Source: a virus
Virus record (IMG/VR): IMGVR_UViG_3300042384_000012
Coordinates: 1-23,907 of that record
DNA: 23,907 nt
Strand: one strand, 5' to 3'
How positions within the stretch are numbered: the stretch's first letter is position 1; each line of letters begins with the position of its first letter. The notes below the pieces were generated by a model that searched no databases, had not been told where the DNA came from, and saw only the letters and a program-made list of their open reading frames with translations. A program made the position numbers and the translations under genes. Below are positions 16,401-23,907 of this stretch, in pieces.

Positions 16401-19400
16401 CATCAGCATCCAATTCTGTTGTGTCTGTTGCTTGTTTCTCTAAGAAACTTAATGCAGTAAAGTACTCAAGTCTTTCAAGTCTTTCATTCATTCTTGCAAC
16501 ATCACGCATTGTAAATCGTTTGTTTTTCAACAACTTGATTTTAACGTCTGATGGTAATGATGGATATGCTGGAATAATTAACTCTGCAATCTCTAATGTA
16601 TCAGGTTTTGTTGGTGGAGATTCTGCTCTCTGATTACCAGCTTGTGCAGGAACACCATCATTGATACCGAACACACCACGATTATTAATGTATACTTTAG
16701 AAATTCTACCTTTGTAGTAAATCAAGTCTGCATCAAAGTCAGAACCAGATTCAGGAACACGAAGTCCAAATGTTGGAACTTGATATGTGCCAACATCAAT
16801 TGGATTCAAAGATGTGTTCGCAGTTTTGATTGGTCTAAAGTCAATAGAGTCACGTAACTTATAGAATGTTTTAGTTGATGGACTTGTAAAGTTAGGAATA
16901 TCACCAGTCGTGATTGTAGTGTTTGATGATATAGTATCATCAATTGGATAAGAATCAACTGACGCATAACCAACACCTTGAGATGTGTCGTGCGTAAAGT
17001 GGTCAAAGACAGCTAATAATCTTCCAGTTGGAACGTAACCAGCAACTGGTGTAATTGTTCCATGCTCATATGAATAGTCACGCTGACCATTGTCTAATAC
17101 GTAATTTGCAGTAACGTTTGTGTTTGCAGTAGAAGCGGCAACAGCAAATGATGATGACTGATAAACAGCATGTAGCTGATAGATATCACCTTGACCTAAA
17201 CCAAATGGTCCAGATATTCCATTGATGTGTGTATTTGGATTGATGTTTGTTTGAGTCTGAAAGTTTAATGTTTTAACTTTTTCTCTAGCACTTGCTCTGT
17301 CCATAGACACAAGAACTTCGGCAGTAAATGTTGCGTTTTCTTGAATGTCAATTTGTGCAGTACCCGGAGAAGTAACGTTAACACTTCTTGTGCTTCCTTT
17401 TCCACCATTAGCAGAAAGAGATAGAATCGTTCCAGAGGGAATAATTTTTGTGAATGTGTTAGCAGTAGAACCAGTTGTGTGTGCAGATGATAGAATCAAT
17501 GATGTTGCATTTGTAATAGAAGCAACTTGTCTAGTCAAACTATTAACTTTAATTAAGTCACCAACATTTAATTGTGTAGTAAATGCTGTTCCACTTCCGC
17601 TAACAATAGTATTTGCGGCCGCAATAGTAACAGTACCAGTCAACGCAGAAGTCTCTACGTTTGCGCCAGCATTGTTAACGACAACCATGTAGTAGTCATT
17701 TTTCTGAGTGGCATTTAATGTGTCTGTACCAACAAATGTTTCTGTAACAACGTCAGTTGCAACAGTCGCAACACCAGAAGAGAATGAAACAGTAAATTTC
17801 TTTTTAAATCTAAATGCAGTTTCAACGTTTTCTGAGGAGTCACGTACAGTTTTAATTGCGTCATATGGCAATGGAAAAATCATCGTGTTGAACGATGTTT
17901 CTTGTAAAACAGCACCAGAGGCAGTTGTTACAATATCAGCAAAACGTTTTGGTGTTGCAGAATCATAAACAGCACGAACGTCAGAGAAATTCTTACCAGA
18001 ACTCATTGTGATTTCATACAAATACAAATAGTATCTTGCATCGGCAGTACCTTTAGTACCACTTACATATTCAATTGAACGCACCCTAGCAGTACCAATC
18101 GCATTACCAGCAACTGTTGCTGTTGAGTGCGCTAAGTTTGTAATAACTTGTTGCGGTGTGTCATATAAATCAACCAATGTTGATTCCATAATGTCCCAAC
18201 CACCAACAACTTCTTTAACTTCAATGTATTGTCCATAATTGATTTGAGTCTTAGTCTGTTGCACATATGCTGTACTGAGACCTTTTTCAATTTCAATTGG
18301 AGTTTTTGTGATAATCTGATTTCTGTATCCGGCAACGTATGATGTGAATGGTTCGACTTCAACCAATAGTAAATCACTATTGCCGCTTTCAGCAACTGTA
18401 TATCTACCACCATTATCATTCAATAAGTGTTCACGTACTGTAACAATTGGATCGGACAATGTGTAATTGCCAGATTCTTCATTTGTTCGTTTTGCTAAAA
18501 CATCTTCTAACTTACTATCAACAGTAATTGTTTTTCTTTTTCTAGCAACACCAGTATCAACCTCAGTAATTGTGATGAATTCGTTTTCGTCAGTAGTTGC
18601 ATTCAACGCAACTTTAGTTAAAATGGTATCAATTTTTAATCTATCAGCACCTGGCGCCTGTGCGTTAGGTGTTCCCTGTGCATTATCAACAAGAGTTTGA
18701 TCTTCGATGTAATCAACAAAAGACCTTGTTGGCACTAAACCAATCTTATAAGATGGTTCGTTTGAATATTTGTCGAGAATAATTGTTTGCGTAGAGTGCT
18801 TAACAAAATGATCTGCAACATAAACAACACCTTCAGAAACAGTAATCTTAGAACCGTAGTTATAGATTTGCTCTGTAGCAAGTCCCTCATCAACAACATT
18901 ACGTACCGCATTCGTTGTAGCCGCTAATGCATATGATCTGCCTGTTAGTGCTGACGTAAAGATTGTTTCGGAGTTTGCAAATGAAGTATTGGCACGAAAA
19001 TCGGTAACGGCTGTAACATTAAGTACTTGATTTGCACCAGTAGACAATATTGTATTTGCTGTTGTTGTGGTTAATGTTCCAGATGTGTTTGAAACAAAGA
19101 TTTTAATTGCACCAGAAATTGGATCTGTATAAAATGCTTCAATTGTTGCAGTATTACCTGTTGAAAAGGTAATTGTATTTCCCGATGTGAGTGTAGATGG
19201 CGCAACGTTTACAGTAAGAACTTGCGTACCGTTTGTCGCATAGCTAATGAACAATGTTTTAGGATCGTCTCCATCAATGTCTGTAACTAGTCCACAATAT
19301 GCTTTGATGCCGCTGTTTGAGCCATAGATTACGCTACCAACAAAATTTGCAACTGCAACCGTGCTACCATTGTAGGTAGGTTGAAGTTTAACGAAACTTA

Positions 19401-19632
19401 AATTTAAGTCTAGATTTTGTTCGCAACCATCGACTAATGCGCCTTGCTTGAAAAAATATTCAGCAAAGCGTCTAGTCTGCACTTGTTGAAGAGTTTGTGC
19501 TTGGGTGAGTTCTCTAGCCTGAACAGCACGTCCGGGACGATAGAGAACTCTTACAAACTTTTTATCTTCATCATAATCATCAAAGTATGGACTGGTGTTT
19601 AAGTCTATACCACCAGGGTTTGTATTTGCCAT
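13495..19632 (-). CDS. Giant DUF4815-type virion/baseplate protein
   Basis: 2045 aa, the largest gene here. The N-terminus has the signature I associate with DUF4815 phage proteins: LNTSPYFDDYDEDKKFVRVL followed by YRPGRAVQARELTQAQTLQQ and FKQGALVDGC. Mid-protein, FTMRDVARMNERLERLEYFT is a conserved helical stretch near residue 1050, and PLSQSFFVDPDTYPKGFYLT begins a beta-sandwich-like segment. Three copies of the GT-VxGsGT/VGD module are at residues about 662-725, 1760-1822 and 1930-1994. No enzymatic motif or signal peptide is visible. It sits between gp8 and the fibres, where T4 has genes 9-12, so a baseplate-to-fibre connector or large side fibre is inferred. The ribosome site is weak (TAGGC); it starts 28 bases after gp8 stops. 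Confidence 0.88.
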   Translation of the reverse strand: MANTNPGGIDLNTSPYFDDYDEDKKFVRVLYRPGRAVQARELTQAQTLQQVQTRRFAEYFFKQGALVDGCEQNLDLNLSFVKLQPTYNGSTVAVANFVGSVIYGSNSGIKAYCGLVTDIDGDDPKTLFISYATNGTQVLTVNVAPSTLTSGNTITFSTGNTATIEAFYTDPISGAIKIFVSNTSGTLTTTTANTILSTGANQVLNVTAVTDFRANTSFANSETIFTSALTGRSYALAATTNAVRNVVDEGLATEQIYNYGSKITVSEGVVYVADHFVKHSTQTIILDKYSNEPSYKIGLVPTRSFVDYIEDQTLVDNAQGTPNAQAPGADRLKIDTILTKVALNATTDENEFITITEVDTGVARKRKTITVDSKLEDVLAKRTNEESGNYTLSDPIVTVREHLLNDNGGRYTVAESGNSDLLLVEVEPFTSYVAGYRNQIITKTPIEIEKGLSTAYVQQTKTQINYGQYIEVKEVVGGWDIMESTLVDLYDTPQQVITNLAHSTATVAGNAIGTARVRSIEYVSGTKGTADARYYLYLYEITMSSGKNFSDVRAVYDSATPKRFADIVTTASGAVLQETSFNTMIFPLPYDAIKTVRDSSENVETAFRFKKKFTVSFSSGVATVATDVVTETFVGTDTLNATQKNDYYMVVVNNAGANVETSALTGTVTIAAANTIVSGSGTAFTTQLNVGDLIKVNSLTRQVASITNATSLILSSAHTTGSTANTFTKIIPSGTILSLSANGGKGSTRSVNVTSPGTAQIDIQENATFTAEVLVSMDRASAREKVKTLNFQTQTNINPNTHINGISGPFGLGQGDIYQLHAVYQSSSFAVAASTANTNVTANYVLDNGQRDYSYEHGTITPVAGYVPTGRLLAVFDHFTHDTSQGVGYASVDSYPIDDTISSNTTITTGDIPNFTSPSTKTFYKLRDSIDFRPIKTANTSLNPIDVGTYQVPTFGLRVPESGSDFDADLIYYKGRISKVYINNRGVFGINDGVPAQAGNQRAESPPTKPDTLEIAELIIPAYPSLPSDVKIKLLKNKRFTMRDVARMNERLERLEYFTALSFLEKQATDTTELDADGLDRFKNGILVDPFTGWAVASTSDDGKDCSIDKKNKFLTCLQDNANTVGLRHLTSTSTTVLKTGNKIMLPYTEVEAPGLKQQYASRQLRLAEELNFVWTGELSVMPFTDNFFDVVNDPTQAVVYNDDNGADNWKALVNAWNTEVAPLNQKWLGGTQQTAIVAGTNQTTQVGNFNVTTALQQTTQEAFNQLAAGNQATSSTQDVKFDRVVQVEAALWMRQREFAIQARGLKNNSRVYAFFDGVNVTANCYQIELIGASTTLQTLNSKFNNDGTLGDEGVTWRAIANGANTSQPLIVKNNQIYLLFEVPSKKFYTGQREFKITDSPTNSDGTTLTSARNTIFAQGVIQKTGTVTINSRPFNVTFNGTNNITNLGRKVISQERVEVARSAIPQPAPARNWDPLSQSFFVDPDTYPKGFYLTSIDLFFKTKSQDNNRNVSVEIRELENGFPSAQFVTDGDIAIVNNTNVSISDNASSATTFTFKNPIYLESGNDYCFTVKPENNDPDFAIWVAELGAIDITNPDTQTRIEQAYNSGILFTSSNDKTWTTKQNTDMKFTMRIAEFNTSAKLAYWTNIPVSTSFTYDALTPAISDQILPGTDITYDIKTADSTYAVDSDYTTIKNYERLILRSRKQISTTSAETTNGFKSLQVRATLSTSNKYISPYIDDENIIFHFDKNVINNSFETSVTGTITYGSSNNIVVGSGTDFSNTVFAGEYAYFGDEYRRIASIANNTYLTVTNNFTTSNAASQTMTIRNEENPVGPYSSESRYITKVVTLNDGFEASDLVTYLKVNRPPGTSVKVYCKLLNENDTDAFDDKFYTPMDLVGTETFTLNQNEYKEEKFVVPSVAKTGGSELLAGTVAISNVSTTVIGTSTRFIEDLKIGDIIAVGTARTERVVSTIANNTSLTVESAFSTVASSQDVFRVLNNAVAYTTPDGRTFQGYKYFAIKIVFLSSNPSYAPKVKDLRGIALA
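13651..13845 (-). repeat. GT-VxGsGT/VGD module, copy C in DUF4815 protein
   Basis: Residues about 1930-1994: AGTVAISNVSTTVIGTSTRF, then KIGDIIAVG, then VVSTIANNTSLTVESAF. Same block order as the sheath copy. Confidence 0.7.
14167..14355 (-). repeat. GT-VxGsGT/VGD module, copy B in DUF4815 protein
   Basis: Residues about 1760-1822: VTGTITYGSSNNIVVGSGTD, then AGEYAYFGDEYRRI, then ASIANNTYLTVTNNF. Here AGEY replaces the VGD turn. Confidence 0.65.
17458..17649 (-). repeat. GT-VxGsGT/VGD module, copy A in DUF4815 protein
   Basis: Residues about 662-725: SALTGTVTIAAANTIVSGSG, then NVGDLIKV, then ASITNATSLILSSAHTTGS. This is the copy closest to the tail-sheath insertion, which also begins SALTGT. 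Confidence 0.75.
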
Positions 19633-19660
19633 TTATTTTTCAAGCCTACGTTTTTTTAAA

Positions 19661-20941
19661 TTAGAATTGAATGATTAGTTTAACGTCTTCAATTTGGTCA
19701 GCCGCTCTAGAGATTGGCACACGATTTTCGACATAGATAATGTCGCCTGTGTATGGCTGTAAGCCTGGAGTTGTGATAACTGCAATTGTTCCTGAAGCAC
19801 CAGATGTTCCACCAGAAACGCTTGCTGTGTTAGCAAATGGTAAGTGTACTGGCAATGTAGTAAACAAGTTTGGTGTTGTAAATTCAACAACAGATGCTGT
19901 GTTTGAACCACTAGTGATAGTTTCGTCTAGTGTAAACGTGCCAGATATTGAAGACAATTGATACTTGAATGATTGTCTAAAAGAAGAAGCAACCGCTCTA
20001 GTAGTTGTGCCATACAAATATGGATCACGAACAATACCAACTTGACGGAATTCGTTAGCTGTAGAGAATGTATTAGATTCAGTACCATCTAAACGAACGT
20101 TAATCATAATGTACTTACCACCGAGTTCTTCAACTGCATTAGCACCATGACCACCTTTTGGTGAAATGATTGCTGTAGCGGCAGCGGCGCCAGATGCAAA
20201 TGTAACAGATGCTCTTGTGTAACCTGTACCAGCCGCTGTAATTGTGACTGCTGTAACTACACCAGCAGTAATTGTTGAGTTAGCTGTAGCACCAGTTCCG
20301 TCACCAGTAATAGTAACTGCTGGAGCGGAGCCATAAGCGGAACCACCTGATGTAACTTTAACAACGTGTAGACCACCATCAACTGCGGCCGCTTGAACGT
20401 CCCACTGGTCTGTACCATCATCACCATCTAATGTTTGAACTGGAATGTAATCATTCGTCAAGAATTTCAACGCTTTAGCAGTCGTAACTGTATACATGTA
20501 TTTCCACACGTAGCTGTCTGCTGTCGTAAATGGTGATGTGCTTACGCCTGTTGGCTTTGTAGTAGAAGCCGCACCACCTGCATTCCACAAGCACTTATAA
20601 ACGTTATAGTCTTCTGTCATCACATAGAAAGAATCAGACTCAATTAAATTTGTATCTGCATCGTCATAGTATGTGTATACCGTACCAGAAGTCCAATCGT
20701 ATCTTGGAACTGCGTGTGTTACGTCTGCTGTAGTAATGCGCTTTGCGGCATACATATCACGCCATGGAGTATATTCAACGTTAGCTGTCGAATTTACTGG
20801 TGTTGGTGGTGCATTATCGTCTGGAAATGCTGTGTTTTTGCCGATGAACAAATACATAATGGTATTTGCTGTTTCAGAAAATGCTTCTGCGAATTGCTGT
20901 GCATTGTGTACTCTGAATTTTGTAGTTACAATTGATGCCAT
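19661..20941 (-). CDS. 8: Baseplate wedge subunit, gp8 family
   Basis: Dimeric baseplate-wedge protein that binds gp7 and gp10 in T4. 426 aa against 334 in T4. T4-like anchors: N-terminal IVTTKFRVHNAQQFAEAF, TIMYLFIGKNTAF, AVPRYDWTSGTVY (T4: VIPRRDWGDTRY), VYKCLWNAGG, DSYVWKYMYTV, YIPVQ, NEFRQVGIVRDPYLYG (T4: KGFRQISIITNPLEA), and C-terminal TGDIIYVENRVPISRAADQI plus EDVKLIIQF (T4: GEMIYMENRPPIIMAMDQTEEINILFTF). Extra material relative to T4: residues about 189-263 carry two GxGY beta repeats, and 333-395 contain an SGTFTLDETITSG segment followed by SGGTSGASGTI. A perfect late promoter and a strong GGAG ribosome site precede it. Confidence 0.93.
   Translation of the reverse strand: MASIVTTKFRVHNAQQFAEAFSETANTIMYLFIGKNTAFPDDNAPPTPVNSTANVEYTPWRDMYAAKRITTADVTHAVPRYDWTSGTVYTYYDDADTNLIESDSFYVMTEDYNVYKCLWNAGGAASTTKPTGVSTSPFTTADSYVWKYMYTVTTAKALKFLTNDYIPVQTLDGDDGTDQWDVQAAAVDGGLHVVKVTSGGSAYGSAPAVTITGDGTGATANSTITAGVVTAVTITAAGTGYTRASVTFASGAAAATAIISPKGGHGANAVEELGGKYIMINVRLDGTESNTFSTANEFRQVGIVRDPYLYGTTTRAVASSFRQSFKYQLSSISGTFTLDETITSGSNTASVVEFTTPNLFTTLPVHLPFANTASVSGGTSGASGTIAVITTPGLQPYTGDIIYVENRVPISRAADQIEDVKLIIQF
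20153..20377 (-). repeat. Two GxGY beta repeats inserted in gp8
   Basis: Residues about 189-263: VVKVTSGGSAYGSAPAVTIT-GDGTGATA and VTAVTITAAGTGYTRASVTF. The same hydrophobic-strand, G-x-G/A-Y turn, P-x-V/I-x-I strand, Gly/Ala-rich segment pattern recurs in the gp7-like neighbour. Confidence 0.7.
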
Positions 20942-20990
20942 GTGGTTTTCTCCTTTTGAATACTGTACTTAAAGTTGTTTTTCATTTACT

Positions 20991-20998
20991 TATTTATA
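20991..20998 (-). promoter_or_regulatory. Late promoter box TATAAATA for gp8
   Basis: Perfect minus-strand TATAAATA about 50 bp before the gp8 ATG, inside the 103-bp gap after the gp7 stop. A related CTAAATAA sequence overlaps the gp7 stop a little upstream. No terminator hairpin is evident in this gap. Confidence 0.75.
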
Positions 20999-21044
20999 CA
21001 AAGTTTTTTGTTATTTTGTGAATTCTACGATTGTCTACCATTAT

Positions 21045-23907
21045 TTAGGTTGAAATTTTGTATCCAATAACGCTTGAATATGCCGTAGAGGGCGCAGTAG
21101 TTGTTGTCATAAATGTAGCATTCGCAACCGCCTCTACAGTAAACAATTCACTATTGGCTAGTAAAGTGTTACCTGAACTAAAATTAGAAATTAAGTTAGT
21201 TCCAACGCCCAAAACTGTATTTACTGTTGATTCAAATGTTTTATTTTGAACATAAGACAGCAAGGCTGAAGAATATTCATTTAATGTTAAACTGCTATAT
21301 GTTGTATTTCCAGATGATATGGTACCGGCTATAGCATTATATATTGTGACAGAACCCGTGTCAAAATCAACTATGCTATTTGCATTCGAATTAATTTGTC
21401 TAGAATATTTAGACCTGAATATATCTTGTGGTGCGGGAAGAGATGCTTGCCCATCAGCAAATGGAGATGGAGATGCTTTAATTGTTAAGTCATTTGTTGT
21501 ATCATAGTATGTTTCAAAACCATATGATGAAACATCTCCTATAATTGTTGACGCTAAATCAGATAATAATATTTCACCATAAGTTCGATATTTAAATCCA
21601 GATGCAATGTAACCAACAACAACATTTTGATTTGTAGACAACGAGGATAAATCAACAGGTGTTGAAGTTATAATCTTATTATATTGCTGATATGAATTTG
21701 GATAATTCTTAATCACACCATTAAATGTGGTTTGACCAAAAGTTGTATTGCCTGATTCATACGAACTTTGAGGGGTTATAGATTCAAATGTTTGTCCAGA
21801 AACATCATCAATTATTGCATTACCAAAACGCAATTCATACAATGAAATTAAGTTTTGTGCAGATGCAAATTTTTGCGGTAGAATTGAAGATGCCGCAACT
21901 GAAACGTCAACTACACTTGGCGTTGGAGATACAATTACAACATATTCACCATACGTGTTCAAATCTGATAATGTAACAAAAACTGGTAACTCACGATTCA
22001 TTACAGTTGACATTGATACGCCAACATCATTAAGTGTAAGTTGAATTGGAATTTCAGGTTTAACTATTAACGATTCTGTAGTGACAATAGATTCTAAAAG
22101 TGGTATAGTTCCGCTAACCGCAAATGTTTCGTATTTAAGTTTTGATGTAATTCCTGATACCGAAATGTCAAGTGTATCCTCGACATACAAATTCATAATC
22201 GATTGATACGCAGGATTTTCTCCGTATAAATCGCTGAATCTAACATTTTGTATTGCTGAAATTGGAGTGACAGACCAATCATCACCATAAACACCAAATG
22301 GTGTCAAAGGTAAATTGTCGTATATATTATATCCATATCCAGGCAATGTGTCTACGTGCCCAATAACAAATTTTGTTGTTGGTAATGTTGCAGATGTTGA
22401 AGTTACATTAATTTCAAATGGAGTTTGAATAACAAAAGAATTTCTTGCAACCCCTTCATTAACCTTAACAGCAACATCAGTAATTCCAGTTTCTTCATCT
22501 CCTTCAGGCACTAAATGAACAACATATTCTTGAATATTCAAGTCTGTATTGACATTAATGACATCAGATTCAACTTTAATTGTCCATCTAACACTAGAAT
22601 ATTCAAACTGGCCACCAACAGTAAGATGGGTAAACATCTGAATGAGTATTCTTTGTACTTCTTCATTATTAATCAACTCGGCAGGAACACTGAGATTGTT
22701 GAGAATACTAATCTCACCAAAGTATATGAGACCAGCGGGGTGAATGATTGATTTTAATGTATCCGAATACGTTTGAAAAGTTAATCCACTCTTGATAACA
22801 TAAGAATAATCTTGATAGTAGTATGAGTCTTGAATAATCTTGTAATCGACTTTACCATCATCATCTAACCAAACACCTTCTTTAATTCCAAGACCCGAAA
22901 TGACTGGACTTAATATTGCATTGCCATCACCAACAGCAGATGCCGATGCATTTGCCGCACTATAATTGATACCAAAATTTGTAATTTCAACAGCACGAAT
23001 AGAACCAATACCTGTGATGTTGTTTGATGTGTCAACAGTAACGTTTGCACTCTTACCTTGAATGTTTGTTGCAATTAGATTTGCACTAGATCCAGTTGTC
23101 GTAGAAATTGAGATTGAAGGTAGATTTGCAGAACTATATCCAGTACCAAAGTTAGTTAACTCAATACGTTTGATTGGACCTTTTACTAACCAATCTTCAT
23201 TCTTAATAATGTCGTAGTAACTACCATCGGCTTTCATTTGGAAACCGTCTTCAAACAGAAGGTCGAATGTTGTTGACTCTACAACAGATGCAATTTGGCC
23301 GGCTGCATTTGCGCCAGCCCCACCAGTAAACACCAATGTGTTTCCGACACCATAATTAGAACCAGCATTATTGATTGTGATTAACTTATCGGACAACAAC
23401 CCCAAGGATGCAATTGTTGTGTCTTGTAGCGTGATAGAAGGTTTCTTAAAATAACCTTCACCTCTACTGATAATAGAAACCTGAGATACTTCACCAACAG
23501 TATATGTGTTTGCGCCAGACGTTACGCTGTATGTATTTGCTAATTCTGTAACTTTAACAATAAGTCCTGAACCGCCAGTGCCACTATTGTCAATGGTTGC
23601 GGCAGTATTTAATTGATAGCCATGTCCAATTGTATTTACAGTTAATGCACTAATAGGAGATTCTTTAATAGAGGAGACTTTAGCTTGCGCTTCAGATCCA
23701 TCACCAGAAATGGTAATAACGTCTCCATCTTCATATCCAGAACCACCATCAACAATCGTTACGCCCGATATGATACCATAAATTGTTGTGACAAGATTAT
23801 CATCGTCAATGTCAACAATACTTTCGCCAGCAGTAAAAGTACCGCTGACAAGTTTAAGTGTCATCTCAGCAACTTCTCTAGAGCCAATAAAGAATTTTTT
23901 AATGTCA
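21045..23907 (-). CDS. 7: Baseplate wedge protein, gp7-like, N-terminus outside window
   Basis: The frame is open from the window edge to 21045, at least 954 residues; the internal Met at 23864 is unlikely to be the true start because coding continues upstream (IKKFFIGSREVAE). The segment IIQDSYYYQDYSYVIKSG and KSIIHPAGLIYFGEIS near 22860-22750 corresponds to T4 gp7 'RSRSYYVMKIKSN ... IRFVHPVGFGFIAI', a core feature of the wedge protein that binds gp8 and gp10. Before it lie about six GxGY beta repeats. After it, a Ser/Thr/Val-rich extension of about 550 residues has no T4 equivalent I recognise; its end includes a weak copy of the VxGxGT module. Position directly ahead of gp8 supports gp7. 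It could instead be a gp7-core fusion with a fibre-like decoration. Confidence 0.8.
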   Translation of the reverse strand, partial: DIKKFFIGSREVAEMTLKLVSGTFTAGESIVDIDDDNLVTTIYGIISGVTIVDGGSGYEDGDVITISGDGSEAQAKVSSIKESPISALTVNTIGHGYQLNTAATIDNSGTGGSGLIVKVTELANTYSVTSGANTYTVGEVSQVSIISRGEGYFKKPSITLQDTTIASLGLLSDKLITINNAGSNYGVGNTLVFTGGAGANAAGQIASVVESTTFDLLFEDGFQMKADGSYYDIIKNEDWLVKGPIKRIELTNFGTGYSSANLPSISISTTTGSSANLIATNIQGKSANVTVDTSNNITGIGSIRAVEITNFGINYSAANASASAVGDGNAILSPVISGLGIKEGVWLDDDGKVDYKIIQDSYYYQDYSYVIKSGLTFQTYSDTLKSIIHPAGLIYFGEISILNNLSVPAELINNEEVQRILIQMFTHLTVGGQFEYSSVRWTIKVESDVINVNTDLNIQEYVVHLVPEGDEETGITDVAVKVNEGVARNSFVIQTPFEINVTSTSATLPTTKFVIGHVDTLPGYGYNIYDNLPLTPFGVYGDDWSVTPISAIQNVRFSDLYGENPAYQSIMNLYVEDTLDISVSGITSKLKYETFAVSGTIPLLESIVTTESLIVKPEIPIQLTLNDVGVSMSTVMNRELPVFVTLSDLNTYGEYVVIVSPTPSVVDVSVAASSILPQKFASAQNLISLYELRFGNAIIDDVSGQTFESITPQSSYESGNTTFGQTTFNGVIKNYPNSYQQYNKIITSTPVDLSSLSTNQNVVVGYIASGFKYRTYGEILLSDLASTIIGDVSSYGFETYYDTTNDLTIKASPSPFADGQASLPAPQDIFRSKYSRQINSNANSIVDFDTGSVTIYNAIAGTISSGNTTYSSLTLNEYSSALLSYVQNKTFESTVNTVLGVGTNLISNFSSGNTLLANSELFTVEAVANATFMTTTTAPSTAYSSVIGYKIST
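21072..21236 (-). repeat. Probable divergent VxGxGT module at gp7 C-terminus
   Basis: STVNTVLGVGTNLISNF, then NSELFTVEAVANATFMTTTT, aligns in order with the module in the sheath and DUF4815 proteins, but without the VGD turn. Weaker than the other copies. Confidence 0.4.
22905..23775 (-). repeat. About six GxGY beta repeats in gp7-like protein
   Basis: Turns read GGSGYEDGDVITI, GHGYQLNTAATI, GEGYFKKPSITL, GSNYGVGNTLVF, FGTGYSSANLPSI and FGINYSAANASA, spaced irregularly (roughly 35-80 residues). Each follows a short hydrophobic strand. They resemble the pair inserted in gp8. Confidence 0.7.

Noticed and set aside
23864-23864. Met at 23864 as the start of the gp7-like gene
   Set aside because: The same frame stays open upstream to the window edge with no ribosome site at this Met, so the gene is cut by the window.
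1-23907. tRNA genes, homing endonucleases, introns or insertion sequences
   Set aside because: I saw no cloverleaf-like sequences in the short gaps, no frame interruptions in the conserved genes, and no transposase or endonuclease motifs. A covariance-model search was not possible.

Overview
The window is a late structural-gene segment of a contractile-tailed, T4-superfamily myovirus. All genes lie on the minus strand, so gene order runs from high to low coordinates. Base composition is moderately AT-rich. The protein style (very large Thr/Ser/Asn/Ala-rich baseplate and fibre proteins, a DUF4815-type protein, 'TTGAL-V-GG-G-AGN' fibre repeats) resembles marine or aquatic T4-like phages such as cyanophages and pelagiphages. 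Nothing here identifies the host: there are no tRNA, metabolic or photosynthesis genes. Names such as gp7, gp8 and gp13-gp20 rest on sequence features I recognise from T4 plus conserved order; no search was run.

Layout in transcription order: 23907-21045, baseplate wedge gp7-like protein (N-terminus outside the window); 20941-19661, baseplate wedge gp8-like; 19632-13495, a 2045-aa DUF4815-type virion protein; 13498-13250, an 82-aa coiled-coil protein; 13247-11538, a 569-aa fibre protein; 11538-10471, a fibronectin-III plus Gly-rich adhesin-like protein. These last four sit where T4 carries genes 9-12 and wac, and probably form the host-recognition part of the virion. A terminator (10450-10428) and a late promoter (10410-10403) close that block. 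There follow the neck proteins gp13 and gp14, tail-completion protein gp15, terminase small and large subunits gp16 and gp17, tail sheath gp18, two tandem tail-tube (gp19-family) genes, a second terminator, portal gp20, and a collagen-like protein that runs off the left edge.

Spacing is tight: several stop/start overlaps (ATGA or TAATG) suggest translational coupling. Perfect or one-off matches to the T4 late promoter box TATAAATA occur upstream of gp8, the fibre pair, gp13, gp18, the first tube gene and the portal. Late, sigma-55-like transcription is therefore the likely control for this region.

The products work together as one machine. gp7 and gp8 build baseplate wedges; the DUF4815 protein and fibre proteins probably decorate or connect to the baseplate. 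gp18 and the gp19-type proteins form the sheath and tube, gp15 caps the tail, and gp13/gp14 form the neck. gp20 is the portal through which gp16/gp17 pump DNA. The least ordinary points are: a long uninterrupted collagen-like protein directly after the portal where T4 has head-assembly genes; two tube paralogues; one small beta-rich module recurring in the sheath, the DUF4815 protein and probably gp7; GxGY repeats shared by gp7 and gp8; and a fibre cassette with its own promoter and terminator.
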